Shown here: positions 44,752-54,125 of the stretch, piece by piece | Layout: every line of letters starts with the position of its first letter | Numbering within the stretch: position 1 is the first letter of the stretch | DNA from: an uncultured Eubacterium sp. | GTDB taxonomy: Bacteria > Bacillota > Clostridia > Lachnospirales > Lachnospiraceae | DNA length: 64,000 nucleotides | Reading direction: 5' to 3' | Assembly: GCA_947642745.1 (NCBI GenBank) | Contig: CANRTU010000006.1 | Location: 20,222-84,221, forward strand | Program-made: the position numbers and the translations under genes | Notes under the pieces: model-generated | The model's input: only the letters and a program-made list of their open reading frames with translations | What the model was told of the DNA's origin: nothing | Databases searched by the model: none

Positions 44752-46257
44752 TCAGCCATTTTCCGGCATAAGATTCCGGGAATCTATATCCGTCTGGCCG
44801 GGCAGCAGAGCATTGCCACGCATCGTAATGAGCGGGCCGCCTCTGCCCTCCACATAATCGCCTGTAATTGTCACACATCCGATATTGTCGTCTTTTGGAA
44901 TTTCATACATAATGTCCAGCATAAATTCCTCAATAATAGCCCGCAGCGCCCTGGCTCCTACTTTCTTTTCCCTGGCTTTTCTGGCAATGGCATGAAGTGC
45001 GTCAGAATCAAATTCCAGCTTTACCTCATCATAGTCCAGCAATTTCTGATATTGTTTCAGAATAGCGTTTTTCGGCTCTGTCAGAATCCGTACCAGCATA
45101 TCCTCTGTCAGCGCCTCAAGCGAAAACAGCACCGGCAGACGGCCAATAAATTCCGGAATCATGCCAAATTTCCGGACATCCTCCACGGTCACTTTTGTCA
45201 GCAGATTTTGTTCTTTGTCATATTTATCCTTTAAATCGGCTTTAAATCCGATGGAAGACTCTTTATTCAGACGTTCTTTTATGATTTCATCCAGATCCGG
45301 AAAAGCGCCGCCGCAGATAAACAGAATATTCTTTGTATTTACCGTGGTCATCGGAACCATCATGTTTTTACTGCCAGCTCCCACCGGAACATCCACCTCA
45401 GCGCCTTCCAGCAGCCTTAACATTCCCTGCTGCACGGATTCCCCGCTGACATCACGCTGGTTTGTATTTCTCTTTTTGGCGATCTTGTCAATTTCATCTA
45501 TAAAGATGATACCATGTTCCGCCCGTTCCACATCATTATCCGCCGCTGCCAGTAATTTGGATACCACGCTCTCAATATCATCGCCAATGTAACCGGCTTC
45601 TGTCAGGGAAGTTGCGTCTGTAATCGCCAGCGGAACGTCCAGCAGCCTTGCCAGCGTCCGGACCAGGTAGGTCTTTCCGGAACCTGTAGGCCCCAGCATC
45701 AGCATATTGGATTTTTCTATTTCTACTTCGTCTGATCCAGTCTCGCTGGAAATCCGTTTATAATGGTTATATACCGCTACCGACACAACTTTTTTGGCAT
45801 GTTCCTGTCCCACCACATAATCGTCCAGTTTTGCCTTGATTTTGTGCGGAGCCGGAATGGCGTGAATGTCAAATACCGGCGCTTCTTTCTTTTCTTTTGG
45901 TTTTTTCTTCTTTACCTTCTGGGCGCCCGGCATAAAATTCTGAAGATCCGACAAATTAATCATACTGATATTTGGCATACGGCCATCCATGTGACGCATT
46001 GGTCCTAAAATATCATCCAGATGAAAGCCGGACTTATTCATGCTGTCAAACGTACGCTGCATACAATCCTGACAAATTGTAATATTATTAGGGATTTTAA
46101 TCATCTTACCTGCCGCACTTTCTGTCCGGTGGCAGATATAACAGATTTCTTCGTATCCATCGTTCTCTTCTTTTCCGGAATCTTTATCTGTGGCAGCCGG
46201 TTCCTTTTTCTGCCCGTCCCCGATGCTTTCTACTTCCCTAAAATCCTGTTCTGACAT
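44752..46257 (-). CDS. clpX: ClpX-type AAA+ unfoldase (extended paralogue)
   Basis: 501 residues, about 70 more than standard ClpX. A C4 zinc-binding domain (C39, C42 and a later CQDC pair) follows an acidic N-terminal extension. The AAA+ module has Walker A GPTGSGKT, Walker B IIFIDEIDKI and the sensor/arginine-finger region FIGRLPVLFSLEALTEDML. The loop SSIGFKAD contains the IGF tripeptide used to dock ClpP. An inserted lysine-rich segment (VKKKKPKEKKEAP) precedes the AAA+ core. Paired with a DUF6106-type gene, not with tig/clpP, so it may be a second ClpX; whether a canonical copy exists cannot be seen here. Confidence 0.92.
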   Translation of the reverse strand: MSEQDFREVESIGDGQKKEPAATDKDSGKEENDGYEEICYICHRTESAAGKMIKIPNNITICQDCMQRTFDSMNKSGFHLDDILGPMRHMDGRMPNISMINLSDLQNFMPGAQKVKKKKPKEKKEAPVFDIHAIPAPHKIKAKLDDYVVGQEHAKKVVSVAVYNHYKRISSETGSDEVEIEKSNMLMLGPTGSGKTYLVRTLARLLDVPLAITDATSLTEAGYIGDDIESVVSKLLAAADNDVERAEHGIIFIDEIDKIAKKRNTNQRDVSGESVQQGMLRLLEGAEVDVPVGAGSKNMMVPMTTVNTKNILFICGGAFPDLDEIIKERLNKESSIGFKADLKDKYDKEQNLLTKVTVEDVRKFGMIPEFIGRLPVLFSLEALTEDMLVRILTEPKNAILKQYQKLLDYDEVKLEFDSDALHAIARKAREKKVGARALRAIIEEFMLDIMYEIPKDDNIGCVTITGDYVEGRGGPLITMRGNALLPGQTDIDSRNLMPENG

Positions 46258-46552
46258 GTTCTACCCCATTTCATTCTTTACTCTGGTTACTGTTCATAGT
46301 CCCTGTTTTACCGGACGGATACCCCGGGCACTGGTAAATCCTGTGCCAGTGATAAAACACCTGCCCGTAATACGGAAAACCACCAGCAGCTTTCCCTGCC
46401 AGTGTTACAATATTTTATTATAAAGAAGCCCTTCTTTTTTGGCAACCGCTATACCGAAATTTAATAATAAATTTATATTCCTTAATAAAGTGTATCTGAT
46501 TCCTGTTTTTGTCATACGTACCCGGAAGACATGGTATGTTCCACAATCCGCG
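46258..46552. other. Intergenic region upstream of the clpX-like gene
   Basis: 295 bases, AT-rich near 46440-46500. The likely promoter of the leftward clpX gene lies here, but I could not define it. No other feature seen. Confidence 0.5.
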
Positions 46553-47545
46553 TCAGAGAAAAGGCGTATCTTTTTTTCCATAAAGCGCTTCTTCCTCCAG
46601 TGTGCCCAGCGCCTCCCGGCGGAGACGGTCCAGTACCCGCAGGAACTTCCCGACTTCCTCCCAGGCCTGCTTTGACTCCGGAAGCATCAGCTCAGCCATC
46701 TGGAATACATGAAACATTTCTTCATAAATGCTGATCCTGACCTTAACTCCTGCCTCCCTGGCTTTCTGCGCCAGCCTGGTGGAATCGCTTAAAAGCATCT
46801 CTATCGAACCTGCCTGCACCAGCATGGGCGGAAAACCGGTAAAATCACCAAACAGCGGGGAAATGTAAGGATTCGCCGGGTCCTCGTCTCCTGCATAATC
46901 CAGGTTATACAGCATACTGTCTCTCGTATTTCCAAACAGCGGATCCAGCGTATAATTTGTTTCATAAGATTCGCCGCTGGCAGTCAGATCCGTCCAGGGC
47001 GACATCAGCACCAGGCCTTCCGGAAGCTCCATACCGTGATCTTTCAGATACAGGCACAGCGCCAGCGCCAGCCCGCCTCCTGCGGAATCCCCGGCGAACA
47101 CAATCTGATTTGCCGGGTAACCGTTCTTCCGCAGCCACTCATAGGCGGACAGCGCGTCTTCCAGCGCCGCCGGATAAGGGTGCTCCGGCGCCACCCGGTA
47201 ATCCGGCACCAGTACGCTGATGCCTTTTCCCAGCTCGCTGTACAAACCGGCAAACGAACGGTAAATATTACGCATGGCGCCGATATATCCGCCTCCGTGC
47301 AGCTGCAGCACAATCCGTTCCATATCCGGATTTTCCACAGGAGACAGCAGTTCCGCACGGCAGCCCGCAAGCGTAATCTGTGTCATGTTAAAACACGCCG
47401 GACATTTCCAGGGCGGTTCTACCATATTTTTACGGATTTCTCCTTTTTGCAGTTTCGGGCCAAGTACCCGGTCCGCAGACATCCTTGCGATCATATCCCG
47501 GACAATAGTGGCACGGATGCTGCTTTTCGCATTTTCATGTTCCAC
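46553..47545 (-). CDS. Alpha/beta hydrolase, HSL-family esterase
   Basis: 330 residues. HGGGYIGA oxyanion motif, nucleophile in FAGDSAGGGLA, catalytic Asp in the DYAGDEDPANPYISPLFGDF region and His in EEMFHVFQM: the hormone-sensitive-lipase group. No signal peptide. It would cleave short acyl esters. GTG start at 47545 follows AGGAGATTATAA. It lies downstream of the zinc-ribbon protein and the acyltransferase, with which it probably forms an operon. Confidence 0.88.
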   Translation of the reverse strand: MEHENAKSSIRATIVRDMIARMSADRVLGPKLQKGEIRKNMVEPPWKCPACFNMTQITLAGCRAELLSPVENPDMERIVLQLHGGGYIGAMRNIYRSFAGLYSELGKGISVLVPDYRVAPEHPYPAALEDALSAYEWLRKNGYPANQIVFAGDSAGGGLALALCLYLKDHGMELPEGLVLMSPWTDLTASGESYETNYTLDPLFGNTRDSMLYNLDYAGDEDPANPYISPLFGDFTGFPPMLVQAGSIEMLLSDSTRLAQKAREAGVKVRISIYEEMFHVFQMAELMLPESKQAWEEVGKFLRVLDRLRREALGTLEEEALYGKKDTPFL

Positions 47546-47612
47546 TTATAATCTCCTATTCTTTTTCTGAAAGCATATGGAAGGGAAAGCGGCGCAACAA
47601 TTATTACATTAG

Positions 47613-48287
47613 TTACATTACATGAAAACGCCGCTTCAGCTCGTTGCTGGCACGTCTTCCCCCGATAATCAGGGTAGCCAGAAACAGCATACAGGAAAAC
47701 CCAAACACCACATAGCTCATAACTGGTTTTGTAACCACATCCGCCAGGTACAGTAAAATACCGGCTCCACTGCATACTATCATAAATATCTGAAGGGAAA
47801 GATAACTCTGCCAGTTCCTTATATTCACAAACATCAGAACAATGGTCATAATATCAATTGCCATCATTGCTCCGGGAACCGCATAGTTCAGCGACCAGCG
47901 TGTAAACCCGTACAGATAATCAATCAGCACAATATACGCTATCCCGCAGGCTGTCCCGATAATTACCTTACTCAGATACCCTGCGTGCTGGTTTTCAATT
48001 ACGAAAAGCATAATCAGCTGTAAATACGCCAGTCCGCCGATGACAATCACACTCCACCATGTGCCGTCAGGATGTGTGACATTTATAATGACAGACAGGG
48101 CGCCAGCTACAATAGAAAAAAACAGCACAATTCTTACAATCAGCTCGATTTTTTTTCCTTTCACACGGATATCAGGATAATATTCCTTTGAAGCCTCCGT
48201 CTCTTCCGCCTCCACCACACAACGGCACAGGGGGCAGACTTCTGTTTTATCCATGATTTTCACGCCGCATTTGATACACCTATTCAT
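47613..48287 (-). CDS. Zinc-ribbon membrane protein (DUF6320 type)
   Basis: 224 residues. An N-terminal zinc ribbon (CIKCGVKIMDKTEVCPLC) is followed by six or so membrane helices. I recall this architecture as DUF6320, found next to condensation-type acyltransferases in Clostridia; function unknown. The ATG overlaps the upstream stop (ATGAATAG), so translation is coupled. Confidence 0.75.
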   Translation of the reverse strand: MNRCIKCGVKIMDKTEVCPLCRCVVEAEETEASKEYYPDIRVKGKKIELIVRIVLFFSIVAGALSVIINVTHPDGTWWSVIVIGGLAYLQLIMLFVIENQHAGYLSKVIIGTACGIAYIVLIDYLYGFTRWSLNYAVPGAMMAIDIMTIVLMFVNIRNWQSYLSLQIFMIVCSGAGILLYLADVVTKPVMSYVVFGFSCMLFLATLIIGGRRASNELKRRFHVM

Positions 48288-49617
48288 AATACACCCCGTT
48301 CGTTTCAATCTTTACGTCCAGCCCCTCCCGGGCCAGTGTCCGGAAAAAAATTCGTTGTGCCACCGGTTCTTCCAGCACAGAACTAAAGGAAAACACCAGC
48401 GTATCTTTATAAGAACAGATATTGCCTTTCAACAGCTGTCCTTTACTCATTGCCAGAAAGGAATGAAAGATTTCTATATAAGGCTCATATGCTTCCTGCA
48501 CTTTTACGTTACCGATATTGGTCACTGTGGAAGTATTGGCCAGGGCTGATCTGGTATACACGGAACGGATAGCCATATTTTTAAGGGGCAGCGGAACGGC
48601 ACGCATGGCAAAATTTTTCTCATTGGATACATTGTAGGAAAAAATATCTTCCAGATTTTCCTTTGTAATCTGGCTGCGCAGACTGTCTTTTACGATCTGC
48701 ATTACTTCCTCAAAGCCATAGCTTTCCTTTTTGGGCCAGAATTCCGCAGATACCATTACAAAAAAATTTTTGGTAGTCACCGAATCAAAATACGGACGCA
48801 GATTCACCGGCACGGCTGCCCGGACCGGACGGTCTGACGCCGCTCCGTGGAGATAGCCCTGGTAAATACTCCAGATAAAAACCGCCACCAGATATTCATT
48901 GATACTCATTCCGTGGCTCTTACATACCTGCCGCAGCTCACGGATATCCATATAACCGTGCATCACGCCAAACTCCTGTACCCGCAGCTTTTGCGCCCTG
49001 ATAATATACGCCCGCCCGGAACGGTAATTTTTCCCGTGGCTCCTTTTATAATTCTGCAGAAAACTGTCTTCCAGATTCAGCGAGGTATCCGAACTCAGCC
49101 GGTCCCCCTCCTGTTCCCGCAGCCTGGGATGGGTCAGCCGTAAATACTGGTAGGTCAGTTCTTTCAGGAAATTCAGACCACCCATACCGTCTGTCAGCAC
49201 ATGAAACACCTCCAGATTTATCCGGCATTTATAATAGGTCACACGAAACATATAATTATTGTTCCGGTTCTGGATAATATACCTGCATGGGTAGGCGCTT
49301 TCTTCCCTTACTTCCGGAGCCGGTTTGCCATTTTCTTCAAAATAGTACCAGAAAAAACCTTTACGCAGCCGGACATTAAAGCCGTCAAACTTTGGCAGTA
49401 CCATGTCCAGTGCCTGCTGCAGCGTATCCCCGATGACCGGTTCTTTTAAAATAACGCTGATCCGGTACACATTTGTCATATTTTCACCGGCAATTACCGG
49501 AAACAGATGGGCCGTATTGTCCAGTTTGTCCCATTTCGGTTCCCGGACACGCCGTCTTGGAGCCTTACGTGTATTTACTTTCTTTTTTTGCTCTTTATTA
49601 TTTCCTTCTCTGTTCAT
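48280..49617 (-). CDS. Condensation-domain-like acyltransferase
   Basis: 445 residues. The catalytic motif of the condensation/alcohol-acetyltransferase superfamily, HVLTDGMGGLNFL (HxxxDG), lies near residue 130. VRAAVPVNLRPYFDS and SNIGNVKVQEAYEPYIEIF-like segments near the end match the family. It probably joins an acyl group to an alcohol or amine. An N-terminal basic stretch (KEQKKKVNTRKAPRRRVREP) is unusual. ATG at 49617 follows AGGAACAAA. First of a three-gene operon with the DUF6320-type protein and the esterase. Confidence 0.82.
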   Translation of the reverse strand: MNREGNNKEQKKKVNTRKAPRRRVREPKWDKLDNTAHLFPVIAGENMTNVYRISVILKEPVIGDTLQQALDMVLPKFDGFNVRLRKGFFWYYFEENGKPAPEVREESAYPCRYIIQNRNNNYMFRVTYYKCRINLEVFHVLTDGMGGLNFLKELTYQYLRLTHPRLREQEGDRLSSDTSLNLEDSFLQNYKRSHGKNYRSGRAYIIRAQKLRVQEFGVMHGYMDIRELRQVCKSHGMSINEYLVAVFIWSIYQGYLHGAASDRPVRAAVPVNLRPYFDSVTTKNFFVMVSAEFWPKKESYGFEEVMQIVKDSLRSQITKENLEDIFSYNVSNEKNFAMRAVPLPLKNMAIRSVYTRSALANTSTVTNIGNVKVQEAYEPYIEIFHSFLAMSKGQLLKGNICSYKDTLVFSFSSVLEEPVAQRIFFRTLAREGLDVKIETNGVYYE

Positions 49618-50173
49618 TTTGTTCCTACTATGATTCTGTACTGTTAAGATTACAGACTGCTCCTGATTTTCTCCGCTTCATCAGACATCTTCTTAAAATA
49701 AAAACTATATACAATAATTTGCCATAAATCGTTTCATTATGCAAGTCCTATCCAGAAATAATCATGGAGCAGATCGATCCGGCCGTTACTGTTTCCATCC
49801 CGGGCAGAAGCCGTTACTGGAAAATATCCTCCGGCAGCCCTTCTGACATAGGGAAAATTCTGCTTACCCTGTCCGCAGGTCTTATCCGTCATTCTGGAAA
49901 AAGCAGCCGGATACCACTTCCCGTTGCCGGTAGTGCAGTATCTGGCTGCTTTCAATTATCACATCCTGTTTCTGATATGTTTTATTCTCATTCGATCTCT
50001 TATCATTGGATCTCTTATCATTTAATCTTTTATCATACGGTTTCTTATATAACAGCAGTTGATATCTGATACCATATCCTGTATATGATCTTATACAAAT
50101 CTACTATAATAAGATATTAAAAATAAAAGTTGTAACCTGCTGTTAATAATACAATTTCTTATAATTTAGTTTC
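49618..50173. other. Intergenic region with degenerate TCTTATCAT repeats
   Basis: About 550 bases between the ilvE end and the acyltransferase start. At 49998-50045 there are four degenerate direct repeats around ATCTCTTATCATT. 50140-50185 has TTTCTTATAATT twice. No gene or clear hairpin seen. Confidence 0.5.
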
Positions 50174-51202
50174 TTATAATTCAATCTCTCTGATCCAGCC
50201 TTCCGGCGCTTCGATATCTCCCATCTGGATACCGGTCAGCGTGTCATACAGCTTCTGGATCACTGGTCCCATCTTTTCCATACCGCTTGGGAAACAGATC
50301 TCCCTGCCATGATCCACTACTCTGCCTACCGGTGAGATAACTGCCGCTGTTCCGCACAGGCCGCATTCGGTAAAGTCTTTCAGTTCTTCCAGGGTAACCT
50401 TTCTCTGTTCTGTTTTAAGGCCCAGATATTTTTCCGCAACTTCCATCAGGGAACGTCTTGTAATGGACGGCAGAATACTGTCAGAAAGTGGCGTTACAAT
50501 TGTATTATCGCTTGTTACAAACAGGAAATTGGCGCCGCCTGTCTCTTCCACATAAGTCCTGGTACCGGGGTCCAGATACAGATTTTCATCATAACCATCC
50601 GCATGGGCTGTAACAATCGGATACAGGCTCATGGCATAATTCAGTCCTGCCTTGATATGGCCGGTTCCATGAGGCGCTGCCCGGTCATAATCACTGACAC
50701 AGATTGTCAGCGGCTTTACACCGCCCTGGAAATAAGGTCCCACCGGAGTGGTAAAAATACGGAACTGATACTCATCTGCCGGTTTTACGCCAATGACCGG
50801 ATTGCTTCCAAACATATACGGGCGGATATATAAGGTCGCTCCCGAACCAAACGGCGGCACATAGGACGCATTTGCCCTGACGGTCTGTACCACTGCATCT
50901 ACAAACCGCTCCTGCGGAAACACCGGCATGATCAGCCGCCTGCAGGAATCTTCCATACGGGCCGCATTTAAATCCGGACGGAACGTAACAATCTTATGAT
51001 CCTTTGTCTGATATGCTTTTAATCCTTCAAAACAGGTCTGGGCATACTGGAGTACGCCGGCGCATTCGCTGATTGTGACTGTGTCGTCTTCGGTTAACAC
51101 ACCCTCGTCCCAGCTTCCATTTTTAAACTCTGACACGAACCTTTTATCCGTTTTGCGATAAGCAAATCCTATGTTCTCCCAGTCAATATTTTTGTTATCC
51201 AT
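50174..51202 (-). CDS. ilvE: Branched-chain amino acid aminotransferase
   Basis: 342 residues, fold-type IV PLP enzyme. The PLP lysine is in GTGHIKAGLNYAMS; the cofactor Glu is in YVEETGGANFLFV; and PFGSGATLYIRPYMFGSNPVIGVKPA is the class signature. It transfers amino groups in Leu/Ile/Val synthesis. Full length. GGAAGGTTGTGGTAATTT precedes the ATG. Nothing else for branched-chain synthesis is nearby. A REP-like repeat and a palindromic element lie upstream, so its promoter must be between 51203 and about 51270. Confidence 0.95.
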   Translation of the reverse strand: MDNKNIDWENIGFAYRKTDKRFVSEFKNGSWDEGVLTEDDTVTISECAGVLQYAQTCFEGLKAYQTKDHKIVTFRPDLNAARMEDSCRRLIMPVFPQERFVDAVVQTVRANASYVPPFGSGATLYIRPYMFGSNPVIGVKPADEYQFRIFTTPVGPYFQGGVKPLTICVSDYDRAAPHGTGHIKAGLNYAMSLYPIVTAHADGYDENLYLDPGTRTYVEETGGANFLFVTSDNTIVTPLSDSILPSITRRSLMEVAEKYLGLKTEQRKVTLEELKDFTECGLCGTAAVISPVGRVVDHGREICFPSGMEKMGPVIQKLYDTLTGIQMGDIEAPEGWIREIEL

Positions 51203-51273
51203 AAATTACCACAACCTTCCTTTGTTGTATACTGTCTGACTTTATCGTCCTGCTTCTCCCGCAAATTGTATAA

Positions 51274-51342
51274 TATATCATGCCCTTCAGGGTACAAAGC
51301 GGGGCGTGCAGATCATGGGAATGATTTTTCAAACACGCTCTG
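51274..51342 (-). repeat. REP-like short interspersed repeat, copy B (long form)
   Basis: Minus strand: AGCGTGTTTGAAAAATCATTCCCATGATCTGCACGCC, then CTTTGTACCCTGAAGGGCATGATAT. Contains the internal palindromes CATTCCCATG and TACCCTGAAGGG. Confidence 0.75.
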
Positions 51343-51344
51343 GC

Positions 51345-51500
51345 GTATTGTATCGTTGATATCTGTCAAAACCCCGCTGAACAGGGTTTCAGCGGCAAGG
51401 CGCCTGAACGGGGCGATGCGGTGGCATCGTTGAGTGAAGGCAACGCAGTCCGATGGAAGCCTGAGCAGGGAGGTCTGGCTGAGTATCAATGATACAGTAC
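51345..51500. repeat. MITE-like palindromic element or structured RNA
   Basis: The 17-base ends GTATTGTATCGTTGATA (51345) and TATCAATGATACAGTAC (51484-51500) are inverted repeats with two mismatches that remain G-U pairable in RNA. Inside are further hairpins, e.g. CCGCTGAA/TTCAGCGG at about 51374-51396. 156 bp, GC-rich, no coding capacity. The rest of 51203-51528 shows nothing else. Confidence 0.55.
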
Positions 51501-51528
51501 ACTAGTTTACTCTCCTGTGTGAAAGCTG

Positions 51529-52938
51529 TCAAGTCCGGCTTATGCGCAGACCTTTGGGATAATGGTTTTTTAAGACCCCGCCGGAAACTTTGCCCCAGCC
51601 CGCAGAGCACCCCTGTACAGTTACCAGGGTCCAGCCGGAAAGTCCGCGGCAGCTTATGGTCCCGCCCCTCAGATACAGGTCTGGATCTTCCAGTTCCAGT
51701 GTCTGTTTTACCTGCTCCGGTTTAAGCGCCATGGCCAGGGCATGGGACGGCTCAAAGCGGTTTTTCCGGCAGCAGCCCAGCCGCAGTCCTGCCCTCTCTG
51801 TTTTTAAGCCCGCTGTATCCGGGGTACCGTCCGCCGGCAGATAAATAACGTCCGCAAATGAAACCAGCCGTTCTGATGTGAGAGACTTCTTACATAAAGC
51901 CGCCAGATCCGGCTCAAGCACTTCCTCCAGAAATTCCAGCAAAAGCCTGCGGGAATCCGGCCCGCCTGTCTGTTTTCCTGACTGCCCGGACTTTTTATTA
52001 CATGCGCAATGACTTATTGCCCTGTTTTTCCTGCCCTTATGCCTGTACGGATCTGACTGTTCCAGTGCTGACACTGCCTGCCCTGCTTTCTGGAACCGGA
52101 CAGCATAATGGCCCTCTCCCTTTTGCAGATGGGGCCAGATGTGTGTACTGTGTTCCAGTGTCATCTCCGGGTATCTGGCCGTGAGCCACCCGGCATTTTC
52201 CTCGTTCTCCGAAGGTGCAAACGTGCAGGTAGAATAGACCAGGATTCCCCCGGGCTTTAACATTGAAACAGCGCAGGAGAGGATTTCCCGCTGCCTTGCG
52301 GCGCACACTTCTACCTGCCGCAGACTCCATTCCCCACGGGCCGGGGGATCTTTGCGGAACATACCTTCCCCTGAACAGGGCGCATCCACCACAATCCGGT
52401 CAAAAAATAATGGAAACCGTTCCGCCAGACGTTGCGGCGTTTCGTTTAAGACCAGTGCGTTGGTTACGCCCATACGCTCAATATTACGGGAAAGCGTCTT
52501 TGCCCTGGACGCCACGATCTCATTGGAAACGAGCACGCCGCTGCCTTTCATCCGTCCGGCGATCTGCGTACTCTTTCCGCCGGGCGCCCCGCACAGATCC
52601 AGAATCATCTCTCCCGGCTCCGGCCCCAGCAGTTCCACCACTGCCATGGCACTTGGTTCCTGAATATAATAAGCGCCGGCTTCGTGCAGCGCCAGCCTGC
52701 CGGGCGTATCCTGCGCCCGGTAATAAAATCCCTCCCCGGCCCAGGGCACCGGCTCTAACTCCAGACGCATCTGTGCGGACACAGACAAAAACCTGTCCCT
52801 GTCTATTTTCAGCGGATTGTACCGCAGCCCGTAAGTCCGCTCATCCTGATAAGAGGCAAGAAACTTTTCAGATTCTTCACGGCCCAGCTGCTCCCGGATA
52901 CGTATCTGAAAATCCTGTGGTAACTCCATGTTTTTCAT
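51529..52938 (-). CDS. rRNA cytosine-C5 methyltransferase (RsmB/RsmF, NOL1/NOP2/sun family)
   Basis: 469 residues. SAM motif DLCGAPGGKSTQIA; catalytic motif IV DAPCSGEGMFRKDP; motif VI YSTCTFAPSENEENAGW with the second cysteine. N-terminal YGLRYNPLKI and a C-terminal PUA-like segment fit RsmF-like enzymes. It would methylate a 16S rRNA cytosine. Start at 52938 has GGAAAGGAAT upstream. Confidence 0.92.
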   Translation of the reverse strand: MKNMELPQDFQIRIREQLGREESEKFLASYQDERTYGLRYNPLKIDRDRFLSVSAQMRLELEPVPWAGEGFYYRAQDTPGRLALHEAGAYYIQEPSAMAVVELLGPEPGEMILDLCGAPGGKSTQIAGRMKGSGVLVSNEIVASRAKTLSRNIERMGVTNALVLNETPQRLAERFPLFFDRIVVDAPCSGEGMFRKDPPARGEWSLRQVEVCAARQREILSCAVSMLKPGGILVYSTCTFAPSENEENAGWLTARYPEMTLEHSTHIWPHLQKGEGHYAVRFQKAGQAVSALEQSDPYRHKGRKNRAISHCACNKKSGQSGKQTGGPDSRRLLLEFLEEVLEPDLAALCKKSLTSERLVSFADVIYLPADGTPDTAGLKTERAGLRLGCCRKNRFEPSHALAMALKPEQVKQTLELEDPDLYLRGGTISCRGLSGWTLVTVQGCSAGWGKVSGGVLKNHYPKGLRISRT

Positions 52939-52986
52939 ATTCCTTTCCTGTGCGGACAATCCGCCGATGCGTGTCAGTGATTTCTG

Positions 52987-53871
52987 TTACAGAACATCTT
53001 TAAACACTTCCCGAACCAGATGGTCCAGCTCTTTCCACACATCAGTATCTTCAAATTCCCGCAGACGTTCTGTCACCGACCGGTAATACCATGCATGCAG
53101 TTCTCTGCGCTTTTCATTAAAACGCTGCCAGAAACCGACGCCATGTTCCCGGTATCCCTGGTAAGTAGCCCGCATATTGGACAGTTTATCAGAGATGGCA
53201 ATGATTTTTTCCTCCCGTGTCTTGTGTTCCAGACTGTCAATAAATTCCTGTTTACGGATTTTCCAGGTATCCGAAGCATTCTGTCCTTTTCTTTTATTTT
53301 CACTTTCCGCCTGCACCAGCTTTGCCACCCGGGCGCCAAACGCCTGCTCTATTTCCTCCGCTCCATATGGCGTATCCTCGATAATGTCATGAAACAGCGC
53401 CGCAATAATCACGTCCTGGTCATGGGTTAAGGTCATCGCAATCAGCGCTGTCTCCACCGGATGTACAATGTACGGAACAGACGAGCCTTTACGCACCTGT
53501 CCCTGATGGGCTTTCATCGCAAACTGCATGGCCCGGTCGTAATTTTTCCTGCGCTCTTCTTTGTCCTCTGAAGATGTCTGATCCGTCTGGACCTGTCTGG
53601 CACAGGCCAGTTCAAAAGCTGCCGGTCCTGGTGTATCCGTGGTCAGTTCCTGACGGGATTCTCCTGTTTCCGCCATGTCCCTTTCCGCTTCCCCACATGC
53701 GGGATCTGTCTGTCCTCCCTGCCTCCTGCCTGATTCTGTCATGTCTCCCCTGCCTCCTTCTTCTGCTTCCCTGCCCGTCATGTCTTCCCAGCCTCCCTGC
53801 GTACTGTTTTCAGTCTGTTCCATCTCCCGGAGCGTGTTTGAAAAATCATTACTGCTATCCGCACTCCCCAT
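52987..53871 (-). CDS. HD-domain (p)ppGpp hydrolase-like protein with a low-complexity N-terminus
   Basis: 294 residues. Residues ~108-290 form a RelA/SpoT-type hydrolase domain like the small MESH1 proteins: YDRAMQFAMKAHQGQVRKGSSVPYIVHPVETA, ALFHDIIEDTPYG (HD pair) and ISDKLSNMRA. No synthetase domain. The first ~105 residues are low-complexity, rich in Gly, Glu and Gln, and the first 16 codons are read through a REP-like repeat (DFSNTLRE), so the true start may be the ATG at 53823 (MEQTEN) or later. It probably degrades alarmone or a related nucleotide. Confidence 0.85.
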   Translation of the reverse strand: MGSADSSNDFSNTLREMEQTENSTQGGWEDMTGREAEEGGRGDMTESGRRQGGQTDPACGEAERDMAETGESRQELTTDTPGPAAFELACARQVQTDQTSSEDKEERRKNYDRAMQFAMKAHQGQVRKGSSVPYIVHPVETALIAMTLTHDQDVIIAALFHDIIEDTPYGAEEIEQAFGARVAKLVQAESENKRKGQNASDTWKIRKQEFIDSLEHKTREEKIIAISDKLSNMRATYQGYREHGVGFWQRFNEKRRELHAWYYRSVTERLREFEDTDVWKELDHLVREVFKDVL

Positions 53872-53876
53872 TTTGC
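53830..53876 (+). repeat. REP-like short repeat, copy E
   Basis: GGAGCGTGTTTGAAAAATCATTACTGC on the plus strand, across the 5' end of the HD-protein frame. Opposite orientation to the copy at 53959. Confidence 0.55.
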
Positions 53877-53958
53877 GAAGAATTCATCCCAGATTTAGTC
53901 AGCATAGCCCGCTCCAGCGTGCCCCCCTGTATGCCTCCCAAACCCTGGATAAATTCTC

Positions 53959-54013
53959 CATATCATGCCCTTCAGGGTACATCGCACGGAAAGCATTTTT
54001 CAAACACGCTCTG
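53959..54013 (-). repeat. REP-like short interspersed repeat, copy C
   Basis: Minus strand: AGCGTGTTTGAAAAATGCTTTCCGTGCGATG, then TACCCTGAAGGGCATGATATGG. Closest to copy A at 8.4 kb. Lies in the 250-base gap between the HD-protein and SseB-type genes, which holds no gene. Confidence 0.75.
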
Positions 54014-54125
54014 ACGCTTCCCGCTCCTGTTATCTCCAGTCGCTTATGCGCTGATCATACGGCTTTTCATGACAGCAAAAGGCCGCCGCAAAACCACATT
54101 GCAACAGCCCTGTTTTACCTATACG

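Noticed and set aside
51203..51528. T-box leader for ilvE
   Set aside because: No specifier loop, T-box sequence or antiterminator pattern; the structure is a symmetric palindromic element with a REP-like copy.
52263..53003. 246-codon rightward frame opposite the rRNA methyltransferase
   Set aside because: Arg/Pro-rich antisense composition; lies over the conserved SAM motifs of the real gene.
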